This document shows, piece after piece, positions 49,166-59,603 of a stretch of 64,000 bases of DNA; positions within the stretch are counted from its first letter, which is position 1, and every line of letters starts with the position of its first letter. Position numbers and translations under genes: made by a program. The notes below the pieces were generated by a model. It saw only the letters and a list, made by a program, of their open reading frames with translations, had not been told where the DNA came from and searched no databases. The DNA is from Cyathus striatus (taxonomy: Eukaryota > Basidiomycota > Agaricomycetes > Agaricales > Nidulariaceae): contig JAOVFP010000015.1 of the NCBI GenBank assembly GCA_025738555.1, forward strand, positions 2,418,001 through 2,482,000, given 5' to 3'.

Positions 49166-50988
49166 ATGGCAAAGGGAAAGAGCCTCAATCCAGCAGATGC
49201 CTACCGTATGCATTTCCTTTCTCTTTCCATTCTGCACTCACCCCTTCTACAGGAAAGTCTCAGCGTAAAAAGGAACTCAAAAAGGCAAGCACCCCGCACT
49301 TTCCAACATTCTCCACATAACATGGCTTTTGTAGTAGAACAAGGCAGAACGCTCCAAAGCGCGCGATTTTGCTTTTGTAAAGAAGGATACTCGAGGTCTG
49401 CGCCTCCTTACTATCTTTCTTTTATAACAACTAACCTCGAGTTGTAGAGATCGAAGATGAGATCGAAAAGTTAGAAGCACTTCCTACTCCAAGCCCGGTA
49501 GAAAAGGGCAGACTTTCCGAGCTCAAGTCGGAGTTGCAGAAAATAAACGAAAAGAAAGAAGAATATGTTAAGGAACATCCTGAGCAACGAAGACTAGTGT
49601 ACAAAGCTCGGCTGCGAGATGGCGAGAAGGATGATGAGAACAGGCCACTCAAGAAAGACAGGCGCAAGTTCGACAAGAATGGTATACCTCGTCACCCTGA
49701 ACGAAGTATCTATTACGATCCTGTTATGAATCCCTATGGTGTACCTCCTCCTGGATTGCCGTACATGGAGCGACGTGCGTTAGTCAATCTTCGGAGGTGC
49801 AACATTATACTAACACCCTTCTAGCTCTTCTTCCAGGGGAAGTTGACAGTGACGAGGAAATGGAAGGTATGTTTATAATCAAAAATCAATGCAGGCATAT
49901 CTTAGTATATGTGTTAGATTCCGACGAAGATATTCCACTTCCGCCCGGTCTTCCTCCTGGCAGCGAGCTTGTCGGTAATGATGATGACATAGCAATGCCC
50001 GACGGGCCTCCTCCCGATGATGATGACGACGAAGGTAGGCTGCCCTTGTAATCCATGTATCCTGTTCTCATTGCTCTCTAGACGATACTCCCTTACCTCC
50101 GCCAGCTACACCAGGTATCCCTCCTCTTCCTCCAGGACCACCTCCTGTAGGATTAACGATAGCAGGTTTTGGCAGTAACCCACCTCTCCCGCCTGGCTTT
50201 CCTCCGCCCGGTTTTCCTGGTGTACCTCCTTTGCCGCCAGGGCCTCTACCAGAAGCAGGAGCAGCAGGATTTAGTGGTGCTCCGCCTCCACCGCCAGGTC
50301 CTCCTCCCTTCCCTCCGAATCTTCACCCCCTCGCGGGGCCGCCCTCGTACCCCCTTCCACCTCCACCAGGCTTCAATGGTGTCTCCCCCCTCCCCCACCA
50401 CCTGGATGGACTGGGCATCTCCCGCTGCCTCCTGTCGGTTTTCCAAACTTTCCTCCTGTAGGGTTTGCATCAGGAGGAATGCCTCCTCCTCCTCCAGGCT
50501 TCTTCCCGAGACAAAGGAATCAAGCGGCTGGTTCTATGCAAGATCCTCTATCTTCTGTTCCACACCAAACATATCAAGCCCATCGTGCCGACAAGATACG
50601 ATCCACACTACCTCACAATTCCTCATTACCGCCTAAGCCGGTCGCAGCTGCCCAACTTGCAAATGCTACCGTCAGCGCTGCTCCGGAGCTACGTGACTTT
50701 AAGAAAGAGGCGACGGCATTTGTTCCGACGGCGATCAAGCGTAAAAAGGTTCCTGGTGCGGGATCATCTCGTGTGGATGCTGCGCCTTCCGTCGGCCCAG
50801 TGGATGGTGAGGAAGAACCCCATGTAGCAGCTGCTAGACCAGACCTTGTTGGCTTGCTTAAACAGCAGTTTGGATCCGCACCTCTACCTCAAGCTCTTAA
50901 TAACGCACCCACTTCAACCAAAAGTGCTAAGGACACCAAAAAGGATGATTATGCAAAATTTATGGAGGAGATGAGTGATATTCTATGA
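49166..50988 (+). CDS. WBP11: WBP11-like splicing factor
   Basis: Nuclear proline-rich protein of the WW domain-binding protein 11 family, associated with the spliceosome. The N-terminus, spliced from small exons, reads MAKGKSLNPADAYRKSQRKK, ELKKNKAERSKARDFAFVKK (the Wbp11 domain), then EIEDEIEKLEALPTPSPVEK, a coiled coil and KNGIPRHPERSIYYDPVMNP. The middle has acidic DSDEDIPLPPGLPPGS blocks and many PPGP/PPGF proline runs that serve as WW ligands. The C-terminus ends KDDYAKFMEEMSDIL. Intron 2 appears to have a GC donor. Around 50380 the proline-coding frame shifts by one base within a C run; either a real intron or an indel explains it. Confidence 0.88.
49285..49337 (+). other. GC-AG intron in WBP11
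   Basis: Exon 2 ends ELKK (aaaaag) and the next conserved residues NKAERSK begin at 49338. The intervening 53 bases begin gcaagc and end gtagtag. No GT donor preserves the family sequence here. Confidence 0.65.
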
Positions 50989-51238
50989 CAAACTACACAG
51001 TCTCGATAGTGGATATTTTGTACATACTTTTATTTCTGAAGATGTATTTTATGTTCAGCACAGATTTTGGAATATGGACACTGGGTGCATATACATTACG
51101 AGCGACGCAGTATTTGATAATGTCACATGTTTGTGATTCACCATTGCCCTGCCAGCTGCGCTCAAGCTCAAGTTTGAGATCGCGTTGCGTGACTTGTCTT
51201 TCCTTTCCTTTTACGTTTCGGTCATGAACTAGTTATAA

Positions 51239-52659
51239 ATGGACGAGCGATATGTCTTCACCCCCTTCTCCCCCAATAGCTTCCTAGCTGAGCTTGACCC
51301 GCTTCAAGACCCCATGAGCTTTCAAGCAGCGACTATAATTCTTCGCGCCAGACCATATGCTGAACCAGCTGGAAGGTTGCTTCTCTTGCCTCTTCTTCCT
51401 CACAACCCTCCTGTGAAAGATCTACCTTGCGAAGTATGGTCGGTCATATTTACATTTGCATTGCTGGATGGTAACTGCAATGATGCCTGGAGATGGTCCT
51501 TGACCACTATATGCAAAGCGTTCAAAGTCAGTACTTCATCCTTCACTTAATGCGACGGGTGTGATTGCTAACTCCTATGCCAGGAGACTGTTCTTCCGCT
51601 CCTCTATATGAGTATTCGTATCTCGCAGATGTCGATGTTGGAGAAGTTTGATCAACATCTACATGCTGCTGACCAGAAGTGGGATTCCATCCGAAGAATA
51701 TCCTACTCTGCCCCCGGCCGCTGGGTTCAATATCTCGACCTTTCTGGACTGGCCTTCACTGGCCAATTCCAGGCCTTACAGCTTGACTCGATACTTGTCA
51801 ACTTATTCCCATTGCTGCCGTTCCTAGCGCACTTCGGTGTCAATCCTTCGTTTATATTAAGCAAAAGGGCGTTGTCGTCTCTCGGGGATCGACGGGAAGC
51901 AGTGAACCTTCGTTTTCTTCGAGGCTTGAGTTACGTCCGACCACCCAGTTCTTTCCAGATGAAGACCCATTTGTGAATCTTATGCGACAATGTCCAAAAC
52001 TAGAATATATAGAGATTGTAGGTCAAGGACTTGATCCAGCGGAAATGGAGTTCAACTTTACAAATCTGGATGTTCCCTCAATGGAAACAATCAAACCACT
52101 CCATCTTCCAAAGTTGCATACTCTCACCTTGCTTTCTATGCATGCATCTCCGCTCATGCTAGCGCTGATCTATTCACAATTGCCTTCACTACAGAAATTG
52201 ACTGTAACACCTTATGATGATATTCCTTTCCCAGCCTCCCTTGTATCAAAACTTATATCTACGCATGCTGGGACGTTACGCTCCCTCATTCTCTTTTCTC
52301 CAAAATCGTGGCCCACGAGGCTTCATCCATCACCAGATATGCTTCTAGAGACTTCGAAATTCCTTCGTCATCTATCCCTCGAAATGCCTCTACCGACACT
52401 TGTTCTTTCTGAAGCACATTCTCTTCAGATTCTGTCCATTCCACGTCCAAATTCTGATTTTTGGAGAATCCTCGAGCGATTATTCCCGAAGCTGCCTCAA
52501 CTGGCTGTGGTCCGGATTAGAGATGTCCGCTGGCTCAGAAAGGGAATGACATCCATGGCACAAGGTGCTGGTGTTCAGGGTGAGATGAAAGAATGGCAAA
52601 GGCGTCTGGCAAGACGACGCGTTCGCTTGGTCGATGCGGACTGGAATGAAAACGAGTAA
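51239..52659 (+). CDS. F-box protein, leucine-rich
   Basis: Putative substrate adaptor of an SCF ubiquitin ligase. It starts MDERYVFTPFSPNSFLAELD. The F-box is VKDLPCEVWSVIFTFALLDG (residues about 58-77), typical of Agaricomycete F-box families. Leucine-rich segments follow: LRHLSLEMPLPTLVLS, HSLQILSIPRPNSDF and LFPKLPQLAVVRIRDVRWLR. The C-terminus is basic, ending VRLVDADWNENE. One intron lies at about 51527-51583. Near 51890-51970 the frame must change: a 29-base GT...AG gap restores it (RGL to NEDPFVNLMRQCPKLEY), which is very short for an intron. The substrate is unknown. Confidence 0.78.
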
Positions 52660-52885
52660 CAGTTTGTTTGGTGCACTCTAGTTATATCTTTTCTTCATAT
52701 ATTTCGCTGTCCGAGTTCATTGTATCTAGGTACGTGTATATCAGAGAATGATAATTTCACATCTTTTTCGGCATGCTTACTACTTCTACTTACAAACCTC
52801 GAAGTTGGACTCTGATCGGAGTCACGCTCTCACCGAAGATATATAACAATGACTCGACATTAGCCGCTCACCATTGGAGATCAGC

Positions 52886-53891
52886 ATGACTACTAACATC
52901 CCATTCTTCTTGGTATCTGCCTTTTCCACAAATCCATTCGCAGGGAACCCTGCAGCTGTTATCTTTCTTGATACCTCTGAAACATCCAATGTCCTTGGGA
53001 ACCTGGCTAAGAACTTGAACCAGCCTATGATTGCTATCGTCTCTCCTGAACCAATTGCTTTCCCGGACGAAACTACTGTTCGTTACTCCATTCGTTGGTT
53101 TGCGCCATCTGGAGAAGAGGTTCTACTTTGTGGACATGCGACTCTTGCGACGGCTCACACCATTTTCACGGAGAATAAACTGCCTCCCGCAGTAAACACA
53201 CTTCAGTTTCAAATCAAATCAAATCAAATTGTAGAAGCCAAGAAAATTGGAGACGGGTGGCAAGAAATTCAATTTCCTGCCGGTTCTGTGACAGAGATTC
53301 GACATAGCGAACAGGGTCTTTTAAAAACCAAAATATACGAAGCGTTCGGACGGCAAGTGTCGATCAACGGAATTTTTGCCGGTGGTCCTGGATTCGAACA
53401 TTGTAAGTATTCAATTATCTCTCGTTCAACATACACGTTAAAATGGACTCACGAAGATCTGCTGGTTGAATTGGATGAAAAAGAGAACCTCGCTAGTAGC
53501 ACCGTCAACACAGCAGCATTTGTTAGTGGTGTCCCATATCCTATTACATAGCTACATTGCTGATTATTCGTTATCACAGAAAGGAAGTGGCTATAAAATC
53601 AACATCATTACAACACTTTCATCCGGTGCACAAGAATCTTTCGTATCACGGATGTTTGCTCCTGAGGTGTTAGCGAATGGCGAAGATCCTGTTTGTGGGT
53701 CTGCTCATTGCATTTTGGGACCATATTGGTCCGATAAGCAGGGCATTCCCGCTGGGAAAGAAATCACTGCAACTCAAGTTAGCAGCAGAGGTGGGCAGAT
53801 AAAACTAGTATGGGAAAAAGCAGAAGGTAAGGTAAGGCTACGGGGCCAAGCGGTTACATTCGCAAAAGGAGATATTCAGTTAAACTTGTAA
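52886..53891 (+). CDS. PhzF-like epimerase/isomerase family protein
   Basis: Phenazine biosynthesis-like (PhzF) fold, two similar halves of the diaminopimelate epimerase type. The start is MTTNIPFFLVSAFSTNPFAG at 52886, then NPAAVIFLD, RWFAPSGEEVLLCGHATLAT (family motif) and, in the second half, GEDPVCGSAHCILGPYW with SRGGQIKLVWEK and VRLRGQAV. Three exons. In bacterial PhzF the general acid/base is Glu in an NLSET motif; here the aligned segment reads NLNQPMIAIV, so Gln appears to replace Glu. The reaction is therefore uncertain. The gene ends 41 bases before the stop of the FAD monooxygenase on the other strand. Confidence 0.88.
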
Positions 53892-53931
53892 CAGATCTTT
53901 TCATATCTGTAGAGGGTAAATCATGTAAATG

Positions 53932-55715
53932 CTACATCTTTATATCAATCAATGAGTTCTGGTACGCCGTTCCTTCCAGACACTCCGACTGCTGGATCGC
54001 GGCTTCAATGTCTGCTATAATATCATGATGCCACACCTTATCCCATATTCCCGATAATTCCTCCCGGATTTTCTTTGCATCGAAATCATGGTCTCCACAG
54101 TTTTCATACACATACCCTGCATTGTGGCTTCTGTTTAGGACGTCATTGGCACGAGGTACTCTCAACGAGTTATAAGTTTTAAGAATATCCTGCACCTAAG
54201 GGTCACATTTGAATTACATTCCGAATAACGTATGCACACCTTCAAATTATCACGGTTAGTGCTTGGCTGACCCAAGAGTTTGCAAATAGTAAAAACGTCT
54301 TCTAGTCCTTGCCCTACACCTGCACCCAAATGCGGAGGCATGGCATGGGCCTTGAATAAGTTCAGAAAGAAGGCCAAGTTTCACGAAGTAACAACACCTA
54401 CAGCATCCCCCACTAGAGCAATATTATCCTTGATGTAAGAATCCAGCGGTGGATGAACCGCATGAATATACCATTTACTAGGTTTCTTTATTTGCTTCAA
54501 AATGAGCATTGCATCGTTACCCCATCCAACGAAGTCGACAAGCATATCCTCTGAAGAAACTTCCTCTACCCAAGGGTGCTTTCTATCAAGTGAGTTTGCA
54601 GATTTGCTATCATTGGTAGAGAATGCGACGACATTGAGCTTTGAGAATAATGATGTCATTGTACAGATAACAAACCCAACAGTCAATGCAAACTCACAGT
54701 TTGGGATTGTTGGATTGGAAATGTGATAATATGCTGTCACTTTGCATTCCACACCAGACTCTCTTTAATTGAATGATATAAGACTTACCTTACCATACCC
54801 TACCCAGCATAAAGGCTTTGCGGATACATCAGTCTTCAAACCATTCTGCTTCAAGAGTTCGATAGAGACGAGTGCGCGATAAGCAACTGTATTTGTAAAA
54901 GCCAGATGATTTTCATCGCCGACTACCGCGATACGGGTGGCACTTTTAACACCATCAGCACCAATTACCAAGTCAGCTTCATACATTGATCCATCAGCAA
55001 ATTGTAGAATATGACTATTAGTTAGTGTCTGCTTCACTGATACGCATCGTTTGTTGAAATGAATACTTGAATTTTCTACTAGCGGAAGCAGGGCATCTAG
55101 AAATGCTGGCCTGTCAGCATTTCAGAGGAGCTTAACTTGGTATATACAATGGATAAGCTCAGAGTACCTATAGATACCTAGGCCTATATCTTCGGATAAT
55201 GTGGGATACTGTGAGGGGTATGTGAGGTGTATGATCAAACCACTCGCATATGCAAATACAAACTTAACATACGTCGTATATGAATTCGTGCTCGTTAAAT
55301 CCAGATATGAAACGGAAAGATCGAGTCGTTGCTTTCGATTCTGCAGCTTTTGACAAAACATGCTCCCATATTCCAAGACCGTCCAGTGCACGTATTGCAT
55401 TAGGTCCTGTTAAGAGTGGGTATAAATTAACGTACAAGTATGGATTCCATACAAACCTAAGCCAACACCTGCACCAACCTCGTCAAACTTTCCCTGAAAT
55501 ATATAAATCAGCCCAAGATGTAGTCCAGAGGAGAGTATAAAAACCGTGGCTTCAAATAAATCAAACTTTATCCCCAATTTATGGAGGCCAATTGCGCTGA
55601 AGTACAAAGAATTAACATAGTACTGATAATGTCACGCGAAGACCTGAGCGAGTCACCAGGCTAGACCACACATTCCGCCTCCAACAATTGCGACTTTAAA
55701 ATCTTGAGTAGGCAT
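53932..55715 (-). CDS. FAD-dependent monooxygenase (salicylate hydroxylase-like)
   Basis: Class A flavoprotein monooxygenase that hydroxylates aromatic or small polyketide substrates with NAD(P)H. The start is MPTQDFKVAIVGGGMCGLA (GxGxxG dinucleotide motif), followed by AIGLHKLGIKFDLFEA, VGAGVGLGPNAIRALDGLG, ADLVIGADGVKSATR (DG motif), NIALVGDAAHAMPPHLGAG (GD motif, made by splicing) and VGQGLEDVFTICKLL. The C-terminus ends CLEGTAYQNSLIDIKM. About nine introns, mostly close to 50 bases. All three flavin motifs are intact. The substrate is unknown. The neighbouring PhzF-like gene is convergent. Confidence 0.87.
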
Positions 55716-56217
55716 TTGCAACTAATATGAAGTAAGGGATCAAAGACAGCTGATCCAAGTCATTGGAGTATTTCTAAGATAACTAAAAGTCTCCAAGGTA
55801 TGCATCAAAGTTTGCCAAAATTTGGACTGCCACTACCACAGTATTTTTATCCTGGGTTCCTGGACGAAAACCATGCGGTACAGTACATATATGTCCAATA
55901 CGGTGTTCGGATTGTATTGTTCGAAGTTAGGTTTCGTCGGAATGTCGGCAGAGATTCTTTCTTGGTTCAAGCCTTCCCAAGTTGATAGACATTGAACAGA
56001 GACAAGGAGTTGATTTGTTGGTATAGCAGATTCCTAGTCACAGTCAAAACCTGCATAGAAGCATCCGGTACCGACGTAAAACCAAGCGTGGAAGACTGGG
56101 ACTCGGGGACTCGGGACTCAAGTTATGTATTGTTTGATAGTGTGGGAAAAACCACTGGGGTACGCGTCCAACCGGTAAATTTCGACTTGGGTTTGCTTGG
56201 GTCCACTGGTTCTAAGT
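55716..56217. promoter_or_regulatory. Divergent promoter, monooxygenase / HIT gene
   Basis: A 500-base interval between divergent starts. The short open frames in it have no domain. No binding site can be named. Confidence 0.4.
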
Positions 56218-56914
56218 ATGGCTTCGTCCCTTCTTTTCTCTACGATAGAGGTTTCTCGTCAAGTGTTTTATCGCTCCTCTCTTTCGTATGCGATTGTAAA
56301 TCTCAAGCCCATTGTTCCTGGCCGTAAGACGGACTCTCCTAGAATTCGGCACAGCTGCACAACTCAATATTCTTACAGACGTGCTTGTTGCACCTACTAG
56401 ATCTGTTCCACGTCTTTCGGATTTGGATGGTTAAATTTCATATCACTTCTGTGGAATGGTGTCGGTTCTCAACCGGCGAATCTAGATTCCGAGCTCTCGT
56501 CTCTTATGAGCTCGATACGACGCGTCGGGAGTGCCATTGAAAAGGCGTACGGCGCAGACGGTCTCACTATTGCCTGTCAGGTTCTCGGCTTTCTTGTTCC
56601 CTTTTGACCTTGCCAGCGTAATTGACTTTTCTCAGGATGGAAATGCAGCGGGGCAAATCGTGCCACACGTTCACTTCCACCTCCTTCCTCGGAAGTTTAA
56701 GGGTGATCGCTTTGCTGGCAACAATGATGAGGTGTACCCTACCCTAGAACAAGGCGAGCGCTCACTGAAATCAGATTTCAACCATTCGCATAGCTCGGAG
56801 CCACTGAAGGTTGACGCTGATGACAAGCGGCTTCCACGTACAATAGAAGAGATGGAAAAGGAAGCGATATGGCTGAAGAGTTTCTTCGAAGAAGAGAAAT
56901 TCACTGCTCCCTAA
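56218..56914 (+). CDS. HNT2: HIT-family dinucleoside polyphosphate hydrolase (FHIT/Hnt2-like)
   Basis: Nucleotidyl hydrolase that cleaves diadenosine polyphosphates such as Ap3A. Four exons: MASSLLFSTIEVSRQVFYRS with AIVNLKPIVPGHVLVAPTRS, then RLSDLD, then MSSIRRVGSAIEKAYGADGL (TIACQ), then QDGNAAGQIVPHVHFHLLPR, which holds the HIT triad HVHFH, and KFKGDRFAGNNDEVYP as in the Fhit loop. The C-terminal helix ends EEMEKEAIWLKSFFEEEKFT. Length about 195 residues, family-typical. The gene converges on the F-box gene with 95 bases between stops. Confidence 0.9.
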
Positions 56915-57009
56915 TTTCTTCACGTGGACGTAAAAGAATCGGATTATTAGGAAAAGAAAAGATTATAGATGTCTACAGGCTGGGAAATCTATGTAATTCT
57001 ACGGAAATT

Positions 57010-58377
57010 CTATCTAAGAGAGATACTATGCAAAATACGCTCTAGGGCTTGGAGATACTTTGTCTCAGTGCTGGATAGTCGAAATGGTGAATCAATAAAG
57101 TTGCTACGATGTGAAATGTTTGAACTAACCTGCTCAATCAGAACACGGCCGCCATTGTATACTCGTTCTCGCAGGGCTGGGAAGCAAGGATGGGATACAA
57201 TACCCTGCCAGTTTCCATACAAAGTGACACTGCGTAACGCAGGGAAAGCAGTACCTGTCAAAATACCGAAATGACGCTCAATATGCTCCCATGCCATTTT
57301 CTCGTCCAAAAATGCGTTCACTGCAGCGTGCAATCCAATATTCGTAACCGACTTGTGTGGTTCTCTGATATGAGGAACACACGTAAAAAATAAGTAATAG
57401 TTAAACTCCGAGAGATGGGGGCACTGCTCCAAGCAGGAGGGTATATTGTCGCTCAATAAAAAGCGAAGGTGCTTTCCGAATTCTACAGTACGTAGCTGTC
57501 GGCCAAATGTTTCCCAGAGTGTATCCAAGCCATGCTCGGGTATAGGTGAGTCCACAATAACCTGGCTCAAAGCTGGCATAAGCCAGGTGCCAGTGATTTG
57601 ATGCAGAAGAAGACCACCGATGGTATGGAGACGTAACGTGTGTAGCGTGGGGAGTACAAGCTGCCTGCATTCCATCCTCAATCGACTGTAGTCTGAGTTG
57701 CCGCATAAGAAGAGGTATTCCAGTTTAGGGCAACCTCGTAGCACGCCGCTCAAGGAGTTGATTCCTCCGGTACGCTCAGCAGAGTCATTATGCCACCACT
57801 CCAGGCGGCGTAACGTTGGCAGTGACACATGCTCAGCGTCAAAGTCAAATCGGAGAGAATCAGTGACTTGTGGAGGTGGTCGAACGAGTGTTTCCAACTG
57901 GGTGCATAACTTCAAGATCTCGATTGATGCAGTAGGCGTACCAGCTGGCCCAGCACCCGTCACAGTACTTGGATAGGGAAGTACCACACGGCGAACCTAC
58001 GCGTGATGATAAGTTACATGTGCAAATGTGCGCAATAGGTGGAATAATAGACAAACCCAAGTACTATAACCATGTTGCTGCGTTGCAGTTTTCTGCAAAA
58101 GTTGTTTAAGAGCGTATGCTCCACGCTCGACTTGAATATCACGATAAAAGAGGGCAGTCGACCAATGCCTCCACCTCCGGCAGACTAGAGCCAAGGTACG
58201 ACCTGCTTCCGTATTAGGAAGCAAGGATTTCCGATAGCAAGCATGCATGGTCTGGAAGGGCGCATATCTCGATGTCAGAGAAGAATTGGAAGCAAAAATC
58301 CATTCAAATATTTCCAGCCAGATTTCCGTAGGTAATTGTTGACAAGTCATATCGGGAGTAAGTTGTAAGTGTATCAT
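57010..58377 (-). CDS. F-box protein
   Basis: Agaricomycete F-box protein, likely an SCF adaptor. It starts MIHLQLTPDMTCQQLPTEIW, with the F-box LPTEIWLEIFEWIFAS and LALVCRRWRHWSTALFYRDI. One intron (about 58060-57998) leads to the C-terminal part with leucine-rich segments: LPTLRRLEWW, GCPKLEYLFLCGN, LPTLHTLRLHTIGG and FPALRSVTLYGNW. The family is expanded and fast-evolving in mushrooms, so no substrate can be given. The 3' end may carry another intron after RVLIEQ (about 57130), which would change the last residues. Confidence 0.75.
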
Positions 58378-59603
58378 GGTTAGTGAACGCTGGCGGTTTA
58401 TATATATTCGCAATGAAAATAAACTGACGAGTCTAGCTGGACCTTTCAGGTCTGGCCGTCGATTCTACCTTTGTTGTCGTGAAACGTAAAATGAGAGCGA
58501 GTCGTAGCCTGTCGTAGCACCGAGGTTACAAATGGCTAGAGCAGGCTCCGAGCAGCGGCTTGGACCCAGCTTGGACCCTGTGCGAAGATGTCGGGTAAGC
58601 AATGTGCACCCCAAATATATCTACACGTGTATCCGTGGAGCGTGATCTCGTCCTGTCTCGTCTCTCCGAAGTCCAAAGTTCAAACGCGTCGTCGCTGAAC
58701 GCCGAAGAAGTTGAAAGAAGAAAGAGCTTGAAAAACTTGAAATCTCATCTCGCTACGCATGCGAGGGCGTGGTCTCATCTCCTGAATTTGCACACGGCGT
58801 ACATATAGGCATTGTTCTAAATTCTTAGACATGAAACCTTTTCAACGCGCTCTTCAAGAGTCCTAGTCAACGTTCAACGCTAACACTGCATGACAAGTTG
58901 GCAACATCCGGATATGGCAATTTCCGTTGCTCTGCCCTCCCCTAATCATTTAGATTAGGCTCAGCAAAACTCGCCTTACGGAATCACGTGGTTCTTACCA
59001 TATGAAGACATATGGAAACCGACGTCGATTCGGATCCGTCCACTTTGTGGATAATCTTGGTACGAGACTATCCAAAGACTATCATTTAGATTGCCTATCA
59101 CTCTTATATTCAACCGGGGCTCGAATTGATGTCTTTCTTATGGCGTATGTACAACATCATCTAAACGTATTATCTACGACAACTTTCGGAATTAGCAATG
59201 CTTCTTTCGCGTCTTAAATTACGACGTACATGGCGTCGTGGTCAAAGAAATCTTGGTTGTGGTCGCATTTCTCCTCGCCCAGAAAATCTCCCCTCTCTAT
59301 GGCTTTCGTGGTCGCTCTTGGCTCTGCTTGAACACTTTCAGTACTGCTAACCCCCTCATGGCGCTGTTACATTTTCTCGTATCTGGAGAACAAACATGTG
59401 GGGCCGTAGATGTCGCCTTCAGCTATCTTCAAGGTTATTGGTTTCATCGTGGTTTAATATGATACGGGGAGCAATTGCGATATCTTTGACCAGGCTGAAT
59501 CCTCATGAAGGCTCGAATGCCAAGGTATATATGATGAGTTGCGAGGGTATAAGTGTCGAGAGGGACGAGTTTGGAGCTCTGCACGATATCCCACTCATCC
59601 AGG
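58378..59603. other. 1.2-kb intergenic stretch, nothing recognised
   Basis: Upstream regions of the F-box gene and the deuterolysin gene on opposite strands. Short open frames have no known motif. No repeat or RNA gene was identified. Confidence 0.4.

Noticed and set aside
53211..53232. Tandem aaatc repeat as a repeat element
   Set aside because: It is a short four-copy run within the PhzF-like coding sequence, with no sign of function beyond encoding QIKSNQI.
58602..58808. A 68-codon plus-strand open frame between F-box and protease genes
   Set aside because: No homology recognised, no good start context and it lies in promoter sequence of the F-box gene.
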